From Procambarus clarkii (taxonomy: Eukaryota; Arthropoda; Malacostraca; Decapoda; Cambaridae): a stretch of 64,000 nucleotides of DNA. The stretch spans positions 17,772,296 through 17,836,295 of the forward strand of contig NC_091152.1 of NCBI RefSeq assembly GCF_040958095.1. Direction: 5' to 3'. Every line of letters starts with the position of its first letter. Position 1 is the stretch's first letter. The notes below the pieces were generated by a model. That model saw nothing but the letters and a program-made list of their open reading frames with translations. It ran no database searches and was not told where the DNA came from. Positions 25,301-37,300 of the stretch are shown piece by piece. A program made the position numbers and the translations under genes.

Positions 25301-28300
25301 TCTGTTTTTGTCCTTTCTCTTCTCGTCGTTGTCCATTCTTCAATGGAACGTTCGAGGTTATTACGCCAATTTCCTCGAACTCCAACTTCTGGTTTCGCGG
25401 TTTTCGCCCCTTTGTGTCTGTCTCCAGGAGCCGATGCTTGGTGCTCGTCCTGGTCGTTTTCGTGGCTATTCCTTTCTCTCCCCCCCCCTTAGCCATTGCT
25501 GGGGCTTCTAATTCTTCTGCTCTCTTGATTCGGGCTGATGTTCCCTTTGTTCCTTTACTTTTTCCTTCGCCTCTCCATTGTTCTGCTGCTCGTATCTTTG
25601 TGGGGAAATGGTACACAGTTTGTTCCATTTATCTCCCCCCGAGTGTCCCGCTCTCTCTTCCTGATTTGAAACACCTCCTAGACTCCTTGCCGGAGCCTGT
25701 GCTCCTGCTGGGTGACTTCAATTGTCGTCATTCTCTTTGGGGTGACGTTCTGACGAATACCCGGGGTCGCCTCCTTGAGCCGTTTCTCCTCTCTTCTTCC
25801 CTGTCTCTTCTGAATTCTGGTGAGCCCACTCATTTGGACTCTCGAACTCGTACCCTTTCTTGTCTTGATCTTTCTCTCTGCTCTTCTTCTCTTTACTTAG
25901 ATTTCACATGGCAGGTTCTTGATGACCTCCATGGAAGTGATCATTTCCCCATCCTTGTTTCCTTTTTCTCTTTTCGCCCTTCCCTCTCTTTCCCTAGGTG
26001 GCAGTTTGCTAAGGCGGACTGGACCCTATTTTCCCTCAGTGCTACTCTCTCTGACCTCTCCCTTCTGCCCCTCTCTCGCGCTCTCCTCCTTTTTCATGAC
26101 ACTGTCTTCGACGCTGCCCTCCGCTCTATTCCTCGCTCTTCCTCTCGGGGTCCACGGAAGTGCGTTCCCTGGTGGAATGCGGACTGTGCTCGGGCTGTCC
26201 GCTGTAAGCGTGCAGCCTGGAAGAAGCACCGCCGTAGGCAGACGACCGATTCTTTTCTTTTCTTTCGGAAAGCGAGTGCGGTGGCCCGTAGGGCCATCCG
26301 TACGGCTAAACGTGAATGTTGGGCATCTTATGTCTCGACAATTACGTCCGAAACCCCTCTGGCCCAGATCTGGAAGCGTATCCGCAAGATAGCGGGTAAG
26401 TTCGTTCCCGATGTTTCACCGGTCCTTCACCTCCATGATACTCTTGTGGCGGACCCGTTGCAGGTCGCTTCCGAACTGGGTTCCCACTTTTCTTCTGTTA
26501 GCTCTGGTCTTCATCTTCCCCAATCTTTCCTTCTTCGTAAACCTGTCCTTGAGTCTCGTCCTTTAGATTTCTGCACTCATCTTCAGCTTCCCTATAATGA
26601 TCCCTTCTCTCTCTCTGAACTTCGTTCTGCCCTGGCCCTCTGCGGTTCTACGGCGGCGGGCTCCGATGGTATTCATTATGAGATGCTTCGCCATCTCCCT
26701 CCGAGCACGTCTCAGTATTTACTGAGTCTGTATAATCGGATCTGGGAGTCGTCGTCAGTCCCTGAGGACTGGCTCGATGCCGTTGTCCTCCCTGTTCGCA
26801 AACCGGGGTCTCTGGGTACTTCCCCTAAGGACTTTCGCCCTATTGCTCTCACAAGTTGTGTCTGCAAACTCTTTGAACGTATGGTTAACGTTCGTCTGAT
26901 GTGGTTCCTGGAACACCATCACCTCCTCTCCCCTTCTCAATTTGGTTTCCGCAAGTGCCGCAGCACGACAGATGTCCTGGTGAACTTGGAGGTCTATATA
27001 CGTACTGCTTTTGCTGCGAAGACCTCCGTTGTTGCCGTCCTTTTTGACCTAGAAAAGGCTTACGACACCACTTGGCGTTATCATATCCTATCTCAACTTC
27101 ATTCTTTTGGCCTTCGTGGTCATCTCCCTCTCTTTCTCCGCAGCTTCCTCTCTCGTCGTTCCTTTCGGGTGCGCCTTGGTACCGCTCTCTCTCCCTCTTT
27201 TCAGCAATACGAAGGTGTGCCCCAGGGTAGTGTTCTGAGCACTACTCTTTTTCTGGTTGCCCTCAATGGTCTTCTTTCCTCTCTTCCTTCTGGTGTCTTC
27301 TCCGCTCTCTATGTCGATGATCTTACCCTTTGTTGTCAGGGTGATGATTCGCCTCTCCTTCAACGCCGGCTTCAACTTGCGATTGATGCCGTGTCGTCTT
27401 GGGCCACAGGTCATGGCTTCAAGTTCTCTACTTCTAAGACTTGTGCCATGACTTTTACGCGGAAACGGGTTGTTCTTCGTCCCTCTTTGTCACTTTATGG
27501 TCATCCCCTTGAATACAAAGATTCCGCGAAGCTTTTGGGGTTATTCCTTGACACTCGTTTGTCTTGGTCTTCCCATATCTCTTACCTCCGTGTTGAGTGC
27601 TCTAAGTCCCTTACCCTCCTTCGGGTCTTGTCCCATACTTCTTGGGGGGCAGATAGGCGCACTCTCCTTGCTTTACATTCCTCTCTCGTCCTGTCTAAGC
27701 TCGATTATGGTTGCCCTGCTTACTCGTCTGCTTCTCCTTCTACTCTTCGCCGTCTTGATGCTTTGCACCATACTGGGTTGCGCCTCAGTTCTGGTGCCTT
27801 TCGTTCGACTCCCGTCCTTAGCTTGTATGTTGACACTGGCTTCCTGTCTCTCCAGGACCGCCGTGATCGCTACTGTCTTCGCTATCTTGCGCGGTCCTTG
27901 CAACATCCTTCCTCTCGTCTCTGTCGTGCTTTAACTTTTACCCCTCCTGCGGTTCCTGTTCCTCTTCACCACCTCCCTCTTTCTGTCCGGTTATCTCGCC
28001 TGCAGGATTCTCTTTCCGTTCGTATTTCTGATGTTTCTCCTCGTGTTGTTCCTTCTTTGCCCCCGTGGAGGGTCCCTCTTCCGCGGTTTTGTACATCCTT
28101 GACTCGTATCACTAAAGCTTTTACCCCTCCTACAGTTCTAAAACGCCTTTTCCTCGAGCACTTTTCTTCTCACTCCCGCTCCGTTTCTGTCTTCACCGAT
28201 GGGTCTAAGTCAGCGGACGGTGTTGGCTACTCTGTTGTTTTTCCTGATCGCACTTATATGTGTCGCTTGCCTCCGGAGACTAGCATCTTTACAGCGGAAC

Positions 28301-31300
28301 TTTATGCTATTCTCTATGCTCTTCGTCTCCTGCTTTCTCGTTGTCAGTCTTCCTTTGTGGTTGTTGTTGACTCTCGTAGTGCCCTCATGGCTCTCGGGTG
28401 CTTTAATCCAGTTCATCCGGTAGTTGTCGAGATCCAGCATTGGCTGTTTCTCGTTCACAGTAAATTTAAGTCGGTTGAGTTTTGTTGGGTTCCCAGCCAT
28501 ATTGGCGTGTCTTTAAATGAGCGTGCGGATGCTGCCGCTAAGGAAGCTGTCCGCTCTTGTCCCATCTCTCGTAAAGGCATTCCGTATTCCGACTTTTACC
28601 CGGTTATCCATTCCTCAGTCCTTACCCGTTGGCAGGCTTCTTGGTTGTCTGTTACTGGTAACAAGCTACGTACTCTTAAATGTTGTGTTTCCTCGTGGCC
28701 GTCCTCCTTCCACCGTAACCGGCGGTGGGAAACAGCTCTAGCGAGGTTGCGTATTGGCCATACTCGCTTAACCCATGGTCACTTGATGGAGCGCCGCCCT
28801 GCTCCTTATTGTCCTAGTTGCATTGTCCCTCTTACGGTCGTGCATGTCCTTCTTGAATGTCCTGACTTCCAGGACGAGCGTGTGTCTTGCTTTCCGACCG
28901 CCCCTCGCGGTCACCTGTCCCTCGATAGAATTCTTGGTGACTCGGATACTTTTGATATCGTTCGCCTTATGCGTTTTTGTTCTCGTATTGGCATCCTTGG
29001 TGATATTTAGCGCCCTCTGATTATTTTGCGTATTTGATGGTGCTACATAGCCTTCCTGGTTTGGTGCCTTCTTTTGATAATTACTTACTTACTTCTCTGT
29101 TCAGTAACTTACTCAAGTTCTCAAACTTGTACAAAAATGCATAAGCTTGCACACATAAAACAAACACACACACTTTTACAAAACTTATGCAAATACTTAG
29201 TTCACTCATTTACGGGTTTATGCATTTTAGGGGTTATTTCTCAAATGGGTTCTATGAATGTAAGGGCTATTTATTAAAGATAGGGTATTTATGCATTTCA
29301 AAGGAATTGTTATATATTTGTATTTGTTCAGTTCAAGGAATATTTATTAAAGATGGGGTGTTTAAGAATTTCAGGGGTTAATTGTTTTAAGGGGGTTGTT
29401 AATGCTTGTCAAGGGGTATTTATTAAAGATGGAGTACTGAAGCATTTCACAGGAAGTAATATATAAGTGTTCTGTTTATTTCAAGGCTTAAATGTTCAAA
29501 TGGGAATTTATGCATTTCAAGTGATATTTGTTAGATGTGTTAAAGCGCTTTGTACAATTTTTACTTCAAGTTCATCAAGGGACTCCTAAGTTATATTTAT
29601 TATGTAAATAATTTATTATGCATATTTATTATATAAATAGACGACTTTGACCCCTAATAATATTTCTTTAACAAACTCCTAACAAACTATTCTCCGAAAA
29701 TGAACTCTGAAAAAAATCAGCTCGCAACAGTGTGACAACGCCGAGTTTCCCCCAATAAGATTTCCTTAAGAGCACAGTGATGACATTTTTCCTAAATTTT
29801 CCTAATACGGTTTCTTTAACAAACTCCTAATAAACTATTCTCTGAAAATGGACTCTGAAATATTTCCCTAAAACTAGACTGAAATAATTTTGCCCGAAAC
29901 ATTGTGACAGGAAAGTGGGAACTAAAACTGAAAACATTTTCCCTGAAACCTCTGGTGCGTTAGCGAGAACTGGGACCCAAAACTTGAAATTCCCTGCTAA
30001 TGGTCAGGTCTCCAAAATTGTGCATTTTTAAGCCGGTGTCGGCATTCATCCTCTTGCTTAATAGTGCAACAGGAGGACAAGGACCCTAAAGAATGCCACG
30101 AAGGCATTTAATACATCTTTGAAGCCAAAGATATTCTATTCTAGTTTAAATTTTCACTCGACCCCCGAGCGGTCAACGTCATAATCCCCTTAGTGTTGTT
30201 AATATCACTTAATAGTGGAGGCCTCCTATCTTCAGTAATTCTTTCTGGTGCTAGATGCACTGTACATTCTCCTTGCCTCTACAATAAGTGGTGGAAATAT
30301 GGGCATAGAATCTGCAGGTGTACAGTAGTAGTGATGTCTTTTTATCCTTTCTGTGGCGAACCTGGCCATTCTGTTAGATTGTTCTTTGGCCCATACTCAT
30401 GTAACGGCTAAGGAAATCTCTGTATTATCCTTCTACATTATTCTCCTCATGCCATCTTTCTTTTCCTTTCTTCCCTCTCTCTCTCTCTCTCTCTCCTTTT
30501 CTCCTCTCTCCTTCCCAAGTCTATCTTCTCTCCCAGACGTTTATGGTTTATGACAGGACGAGAATAATCTCTCGTTTACGGTTGATGAATTTTCCCGCAA
30601 GGACAGTTTCCTAGAGGCACTAGGCCGATGTAAAAAAACCCACACCCTCTGGTCCTTCAAGATAGGCCTAATTCTGTTGAGTGGCTTTTTGAAGGCCCAA
30701 AGGTGTGGCTTCAGAGCCTGAGGGGGTGAAGTTCCATAGCATCCTGGGCATATCTGTAGTTAACTCCTCAGTGTGAGCTTGACCGGGTGGGGTCATGGGT
30801 GTTGGTCAGCTCAGTGGGAAATAGAAAGCAAGGCAGGATAAGTTTGCAGAGTTTCTTCCCTCCCTTCCCAGAGTTTCTTTTTACCTTCCAGAAGGTAGAT
30901 GCCCTGTTAGTTTACATATTCTTGTAGAACACTACACCTTGCCTCTTAGATATATAATATTTTAGAGTAGGATATAATTGATTTTCCATTAATAAAGTAG
31001 TGTTAAGTTGTAAAAACAATTTCAATTGTAAAAAACTATTTTGTTTTTAATAAAAACGATAAAAAACTAGTTAATTGCATATTAAAACTATTTAATATGC
31101 AATTAACTCATAATTAATTGCTGTAATTTTCATGAGTAAGGTTTCATGTACAGTTTCATATATTTCTTTCATGTATATATGTAAAAATATACATGGATCA
31201 TGTATATTTAATTTTGAGTAAGGAAAAAAAGTTAAATTTTGTTAGGTAAACAAACCCCTGTTTTAAATACCTACTCCTTTCACAGATTACTATTCAGTAA

Positions 31301-34300
31301 TTCACTCAGCCTTATTTACACTATGGAGAGAGATTGGGAGAAGGGAGGAGGGGAGGGGGGTCGAATTTAATCCATTATAAATTCCAAATCTTCAGAAAAG
31401 ACGATTTTCTCTCGACTTTTTTTTTTCGCATCTTCAGAACCGTAAAAGGGAAACAGTCTTAGCCTGCATGCGTAATGGCCACAGTGGGTTGACTCTTTAA
31501 GTACTTTACAGCTTCAGAAATTCTAGATAAGGCCCAAAGTTTTACTCTTAGCAAAATCGCTTAAAATCCTATATAACTTGTACTATCAAAAGTAGTCTGA
31601 TGATAATTGATATGTTTTAATATTTGTCATCATTCTGGATCTTTCTAGTGCAGGCATTCAGTGAATTGATGCTATTATTCTTTTCTAAGAGAAGTTCAGA
31701 AACAGATTGGCCAGTGTTATAAGATGGGAACTTGAACGGTGAGTAGCGAAGGGGGTCCGGTAGGGTTGTATAAGCCTGGAGCCAGATTCACGAAGCAGTT
31801 ACGCAAGCACTTACAAACCTGTACATGTTTTCTCAATCTTTGACGGCTTTGTTTACCATTATTAAACAGTTAATGATCTCCGAAGCACCAGGAGGCTGTT
31901 TATAACAATAACAACAGTTGATTGGTAAGTTTTCATGCTTGTAAACTGTCTAATAAATGTAACCAAAGCCGTCAAAGATTGAGGAAAGATGTGTACACGT
32001 TCGTAAGTACTTGCGTAACTACTTCGTGAATCTGGCCCCTGGTGTTTGGGCAGAGGCCTATATCTAGCGCTTTACTTTCGGCACAGGTATAACACATGAG
32101 AACAGTGGCACCTTTGAATTGATGTGAGCGATGTAGAGTATTCCACGTTTGTGTAAATAACGTATAATATCCATGTTTTTCAGGGTTGGATTGGAGTTTC
32201 AGTACTTACAAAATATGATGACTTACATGAAAATTGGACTGAAGCTGTCGCTGAAGCTTCATGATGAAATACAAGAGTTGTTGAAGCAGCATCTCATGTC
32301 AAAAGAAGCAGTAGACTTACTAGAGAAGTCTCTGGGACATATACGCAAGGCCTACGAGAAGCTCTCAAAGAAAGACTTCAGCGTACCTAATGTCCAACAC
32401 AGCGTTCATGGCGCTTTATGTGATTTCTTACAATCAGGAGTGTTCGATCCTGAATTGAAGTACTTTGGCCGCTTCGTTAATATAATTGAAGATCTGTATA
32501 ACATTGAGGAGGGTGCGATCAACAGTGACCAGAGACCATCACCAACATTCTACAAGACATATTTAAATCACCGTTATAACAGTGACGTTACTTCTGGGGA
32601 CAATTGCACGCTATTGAACGTAGAAGTTGAAGAAAATTCATCCTTTGTAAGTATGCAATTGTCTTGTACACTAACAATGGTGTATATTATCACCATATTG
32701 GTATAGGTCGCTGGCCAGTGCTATCCTGGGACATGATGATAATATGCAGTATAAAGTTGATGTTGTGAGTAAGATATGATATCACCATATTGGTATAGGT
32801 TGCTGGCCAGTGCTATCCTGGGACATGATGATAATATGCAGTATAAAGTTGATGTTGTGAGTAAGATATGATATCACCATATTGGTATAGGTTGCTGGCC
32901 AGTGCTATCCTGGGACATGATAATAACATGCAGTATAAAGTTGATGTTGTGAGTAAGATATGATATCACCATATTGGTATAGGTCGCTGGCCAGTACTAT
33001 CCTGGGACATGATAATAACATGCAGTATAAAGTTGATGTTGTGAGTAAGATATGATATCACCATATTGGTATAGGTCGCTGGCCAGTGCTATCCTGGGAC
33101 ATGATAATAACATGCAGTATAAAGTTGATGTTGTGAGTAAAATATGAGGGCGCACATTTGTAATGGTGCGCGCCAGTATTTGATCATCTGCGTGAATATT
33201 ACTCGTTTCACCAGCAATAGTAACTGCGTATGACTATACAGATGTGCTAACTGAAATATCCCATTTGGCTAATTCATATCATAATGGTCGTAGGAGACAT
33301 TACCGCCGATGTGTCTCAACAAAATGCATACCTAATTATGGATGCAGAAAATTTCAATAATGCTGGTTTCAATGATGAATTCCATATTAACTAACTTTCT
33401 GTCATGGGATGGGTGAGGAAGGTGTCACTTTGATCACTCTTATTGATGATGGAGCTGGTCACATCTGTGGGTATAAGACCATTGATGGTGACAACCTGTC
33501 CGGACATCTTCCTATCATAACATAAGAATGAAGGTAACTGCAGAAGGCCTGTTGGCACATACGAGGCAGTTCCTATGAGCTACCGTTAGAGTGTAGTGTA
33601 CAGTGAGTTCAGTTGAGTACAGTGTACAGTATCATGTCCACCTTCAGTAAACCTAACTCACAAGTTGCTGCTCCCGGTGAGAACAAACTCCACCATGATG
33701 ACTGACACCCCCTCTCCCTCAGATCTGGAAGAAAATCTGTAAGATTGTGGTTAAATTTGTTCCCGACATCTCGCGCGTCCTTCACCTCCATGGTTCTGTT
33801 GTGGCAGATCCGGTGTTGGTCGCCAACGAACCAGGTTCTCACTTTCCAACAGCTCCCATTATGAAGATCTATCTCTTCTCCCTCTCAGAAATCCTGTCTG
33901 CCCTGACCCTCTGCAGTTCTACAGTGGCAGGCTAAGACGGCATTCGTTATGACATTCTCCGTCATCTCCCTCATTGCACTTTTCAGTAGTCACTGAATAT
34001 CTATAACCGTATTTGGGAGACGTCGTCAGTCCACGAGGACTGACTTGAGGCTGTTGTTCTTCCTGTTTGGAAACCCGGTACTCAAAGGACCTCCTCCCTG
34101 AAGATTTTCGCCCCATTGATTTGACGAGTTGCACTTGCAAACGTTTCGAACATATAGTCATTGACCATCTGGTGGGTTGTTCTTAGAACGCTATCACCGC
34201 CTCTTCTCTTCTCAATTTGGTTTTCGCGAGTGTCGCAGCACGACTGGTGTTTTAGTGACTTAGATGTCTAAATTCGTACTACCTTTGCTGCAAAGACCTC

Positions 34301-37300
34301 CGTTGTTGCCGTTCTTTTTGATCTGGTAAAGGCTTGTGGCACCACCGGGAAATACAATATTAAGTCCCAACTGTACTCTTTTGGCCTTCGTGGCAATCTC
34401 TCTCTTCCTTCAAAGCTTTCATTTTAGTTGTTCGTTAAAGTGAGATTTTGTATCACTTTTATTTATTCTTTTCGTCAATATGAAGGTGTTCCTCAACGTA
34501 TTGTTCTGAGCACTACTTTTTTTCCTAATTGTCCTAAATGGCCTTCCTCTCTTCCCTCTAACATTTTGACGGACCTCAATGTTGATGCTCTGCTGTCGGG
34601 GTGATGACCCCTTTCCTCTTAACAAGAGCTTCAACTTGTGATTGATGCCGTGTCATCCTGGGCCACCAAACATGGCTTTAAGTTCTCTACAACTATGACT
34701 TTTACTTGGAACCAGGTCGTTCCTTGTCCACCATTCATTGTTGCTCAATGGTAGTCCCTTTCTGTATAAAGCTTCTGCTAAGCTTTTGGGGCTGATCTTT
34801 AATTTTTTTTTGTCTTGGTCACCTCATATGCCTTTCCTCTGAGTTGAATGCTTTAAGGTCACTTTACCTTGTAAATAAGGTAACCTTACTTTAAGTCTAG
34901 TCCCATGCTTCCTGGGGAGCTGATAGATGAACCCTCCTCTTTCTGCACTCTTCTCTCGTGTTGTCTGTTATCGTGATCCCGGACTACCTGAGGGGGTTGG
35001 GGGCTAATGGAGCTTAGACCTCCAAAGCTCTGAGGCTACTGCGCCAGGCTATTCCTTGCGTACAGGTAAACAACGTTCCCCCAACCACTCTCTGCCGGAA
35101 CAGACAAACGACCTCGGCAGCCACACACTCGCTACCGACGATCGACCAACCAAAAACTGTAGAGTGCTTGTGTTTTGACCAGATCACCCTATACGCTTCC
35201 TGATCTTGGAGAGGGGGTTCAGCATCGCACATATAAGGGGTGCGCCTTCAACACTGGCCTCGTTGTCCTGTGCACACACTCAACTCGAGCCGCCGTGACT
35301 CCCCACTCTCCTTGGTTGGTATGATCTCCTCAATCCCCCTTTTCTGAAATATTATTATTCCGTACCATCCTGTCCACATCTGTGGTTCTTTCTCTCTTTC
35401 TCTTTTCTACTTTCTGGGAAGCCTCACTAGGACAAGGGTAAACACCTGTTAATTATAAACATTTAATACAACAAAGAACATACACAACACACACTTACAT
35501 ACAATACATAGGAATATAAACCTCTACACTTTATGATACTGTAACCTGGTTACAGTCCAATACCGTTATGGCTCTATCTGCCGTCTATACCAAGTGGCAG
35601 CCCAACTCCTGGCTCAACACTTATTTAATCAACCTCACCAAGTGGATTAAGTCTTGTAATACAATATAGCACAATCAGCCCTAGAATGTATATAAATACA
35701 TATACAGGTAATGCAGCCTAAGGCTGTAACACTATGAACATCAATATAAATATTCCTTGATACAAAAATGACCAATCACTCACCTTTCACTGCGTCTTGC
35801 ACGCCAAATGACACTCAAGCAAATAGTTACTCTATGAGTAACCAATATGAACCTCCTCCCTGTATCTAGAGGTTCACTACCCCTGAACATCTTCAGGTTC
35901 TCCCAGAATTGTCTACCAGGGTCTTTCACAGCTGCAGGCGATGAGTCACAATAACGTGGCTGAAGTATGTTGACCAGACCACACACTAGAAGTTGAAGGG
36001 ACGACGACGTTTCGGTCCGTCCTGGACCATTCTCAAGTCGATTGAGAATGGTCCAGGACGGACCGAAACGTCGTCGTCCCTTCAACTTCTAGTGTGTGGT
36101 CTGGTCAACATCTTTCACAGTTCTTCCGGCTGCTACACCATGAAGTTTTCCTTGAAGAGCAATGGTGCTTCACCACTGGTACCACAGAAACACGTGAAAC
36201 TCCACTCAACTGCTTCTCCTCATACAGTTTGAGGACCTGCTCCTCACTGTGGGGACTGCTCTTCCACAGAGCTCAGTATTTCTTCAATAGCCTTGGAGTT
36301 CCATCCACTGACTCCTTCTATTGGCCTCGAAGTTCTCTCAGCAACTCCTTCCTCCAGACAAACCACAGAGTTTGTTGTACACAGGGCGCGTCTTGGTCCC
36401 ATCGTCTGACGGTGGCACGCTCCTTCGCCCACAAAGTCGCTGTTTAAACTGCTCCACAAGGCTCTTCTCCTTCTTGACTCGAGCACTAAGTCGTCCTCAG
36501 GCTTCATACAAGAACGCCTGATTAATTCTCCTCTTGACGGAGCATGTAACTAGAGATTCTTCCTCTGATACCAGGAGCTTAAACACACTGCATCTTGCTC
36601 CCACGACTTCCACTACTCGAGTAAGGTAAAGACCCTCTGCAGCGAGCCTCATACCTCCAGCGAGCCTCATAGCTCCAGCGAGCCTCACGCCTCCAGCGAG
36701 CCTCACACCTCCAGCAAACTCTCCATATCTCATGTCAAGTCATATGCTTGTGTACTTTATTCACTGTCCATGCTTTTAAACTATTCATCAAATATAATCA
36801 AATATTTAATATATATATTTCCACGTCCATATTTCTTCGACCTTTCAGTTAGGTCTGGTCTGGCTGAATAACTCAAAGGGGGTAGACTCGTTTCTCAGGC
36901 AGCCCGAGATCATAACACTGTACTCGATTATTGCTGTCTCACTCGTCTGCCTCTGCTTCGACTCTTCGTAGTCTTGATGCTCTTCACCATATTGGGTTAC
37001 GCCTCAGCTCTGGTGCTTTTCGTTCATCCCCTACCCTGAGCCTGTATGCTGAAACCTCAGTCCTTTCTCAAGAGGATTGTCGTGATCGTTACTGCCTTCG
37101 CTTCCTTGCACGGTCCTTGCAACATCCTCACTCTCGCTTATGCTCTGCTTTGACTGTTACCCTTATGTGGGCCCCGTTCTCTTTCACCTTCTTTCTGTAT
37201 GGATGTCTCACTTGCAAGATGCCTTCTCAGTTCATGTTAGTAATATCCTTGTGTCGTTCCATCCTTGCCCCATGGAGGGTCCCACTTGCAAAGTTTTGCA

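Larger units (their letters stand above)
22769..29104 (+). mobile_element. Full-length RNase H LINE flanked by 12-bp target-site duplication
   Basis: TTCTCTGTTCAG occurs at 22769-22780 and again at 29093-29104, bracketing a 6312-bp element (22781-29092). The element begins with a C-rich 5' end and finishes in a (TTAC)n-like tail without poly(A). It is much more GC-rich than its surroundings and has the order 5' UTR, ORF1 with CCHC knuckles, and ORF2 with endonuclease, RT, RNase H and CCHC. This layout fits the I-type RNase H-bearing group of APE non-LTR elements (clade assignment is inference). Inserted in the sense orientation in intron 3 of gene A. The sharp duplication and nearly open ORFs suggest recent insertion. 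Confidence 0.92.
34966..36917. mobile_element. 1.95-kb LTR-like or TIR insertion in the LINE copy
   Basis: Starts TGTTATCGTGATCCCGGACT and ends with the complement of TGTTATGATCTCGGGCTGCC, so it has imperfect terminal inverted repeats inside a TG...CA frame. The host LINE sequence resumes directly on both sides. It has a TATA-like ATATAAGGGG at 35231 followed by TTCAACACTGG. No protein-coding domain is visible. A solo LTR is the favoured reading; a non-autonomous DNA transposon is possible. I could not find a convincing 4-5-bp duplication. Confidence 0.6.

Noticed and set aside
23560-28500. Numerous other frames inside the full-length LINE
   Set aside because: Shadows of ORF1 and ORF2. Only the two frames carrying CCHC, endonuclease, RT and RNase H motifs were kept.
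34966-36917. Protein-coding gene within the insertion
   Set aside because: Frames are short. The longest (35780-36232) simply read the two arms of the palindrome.
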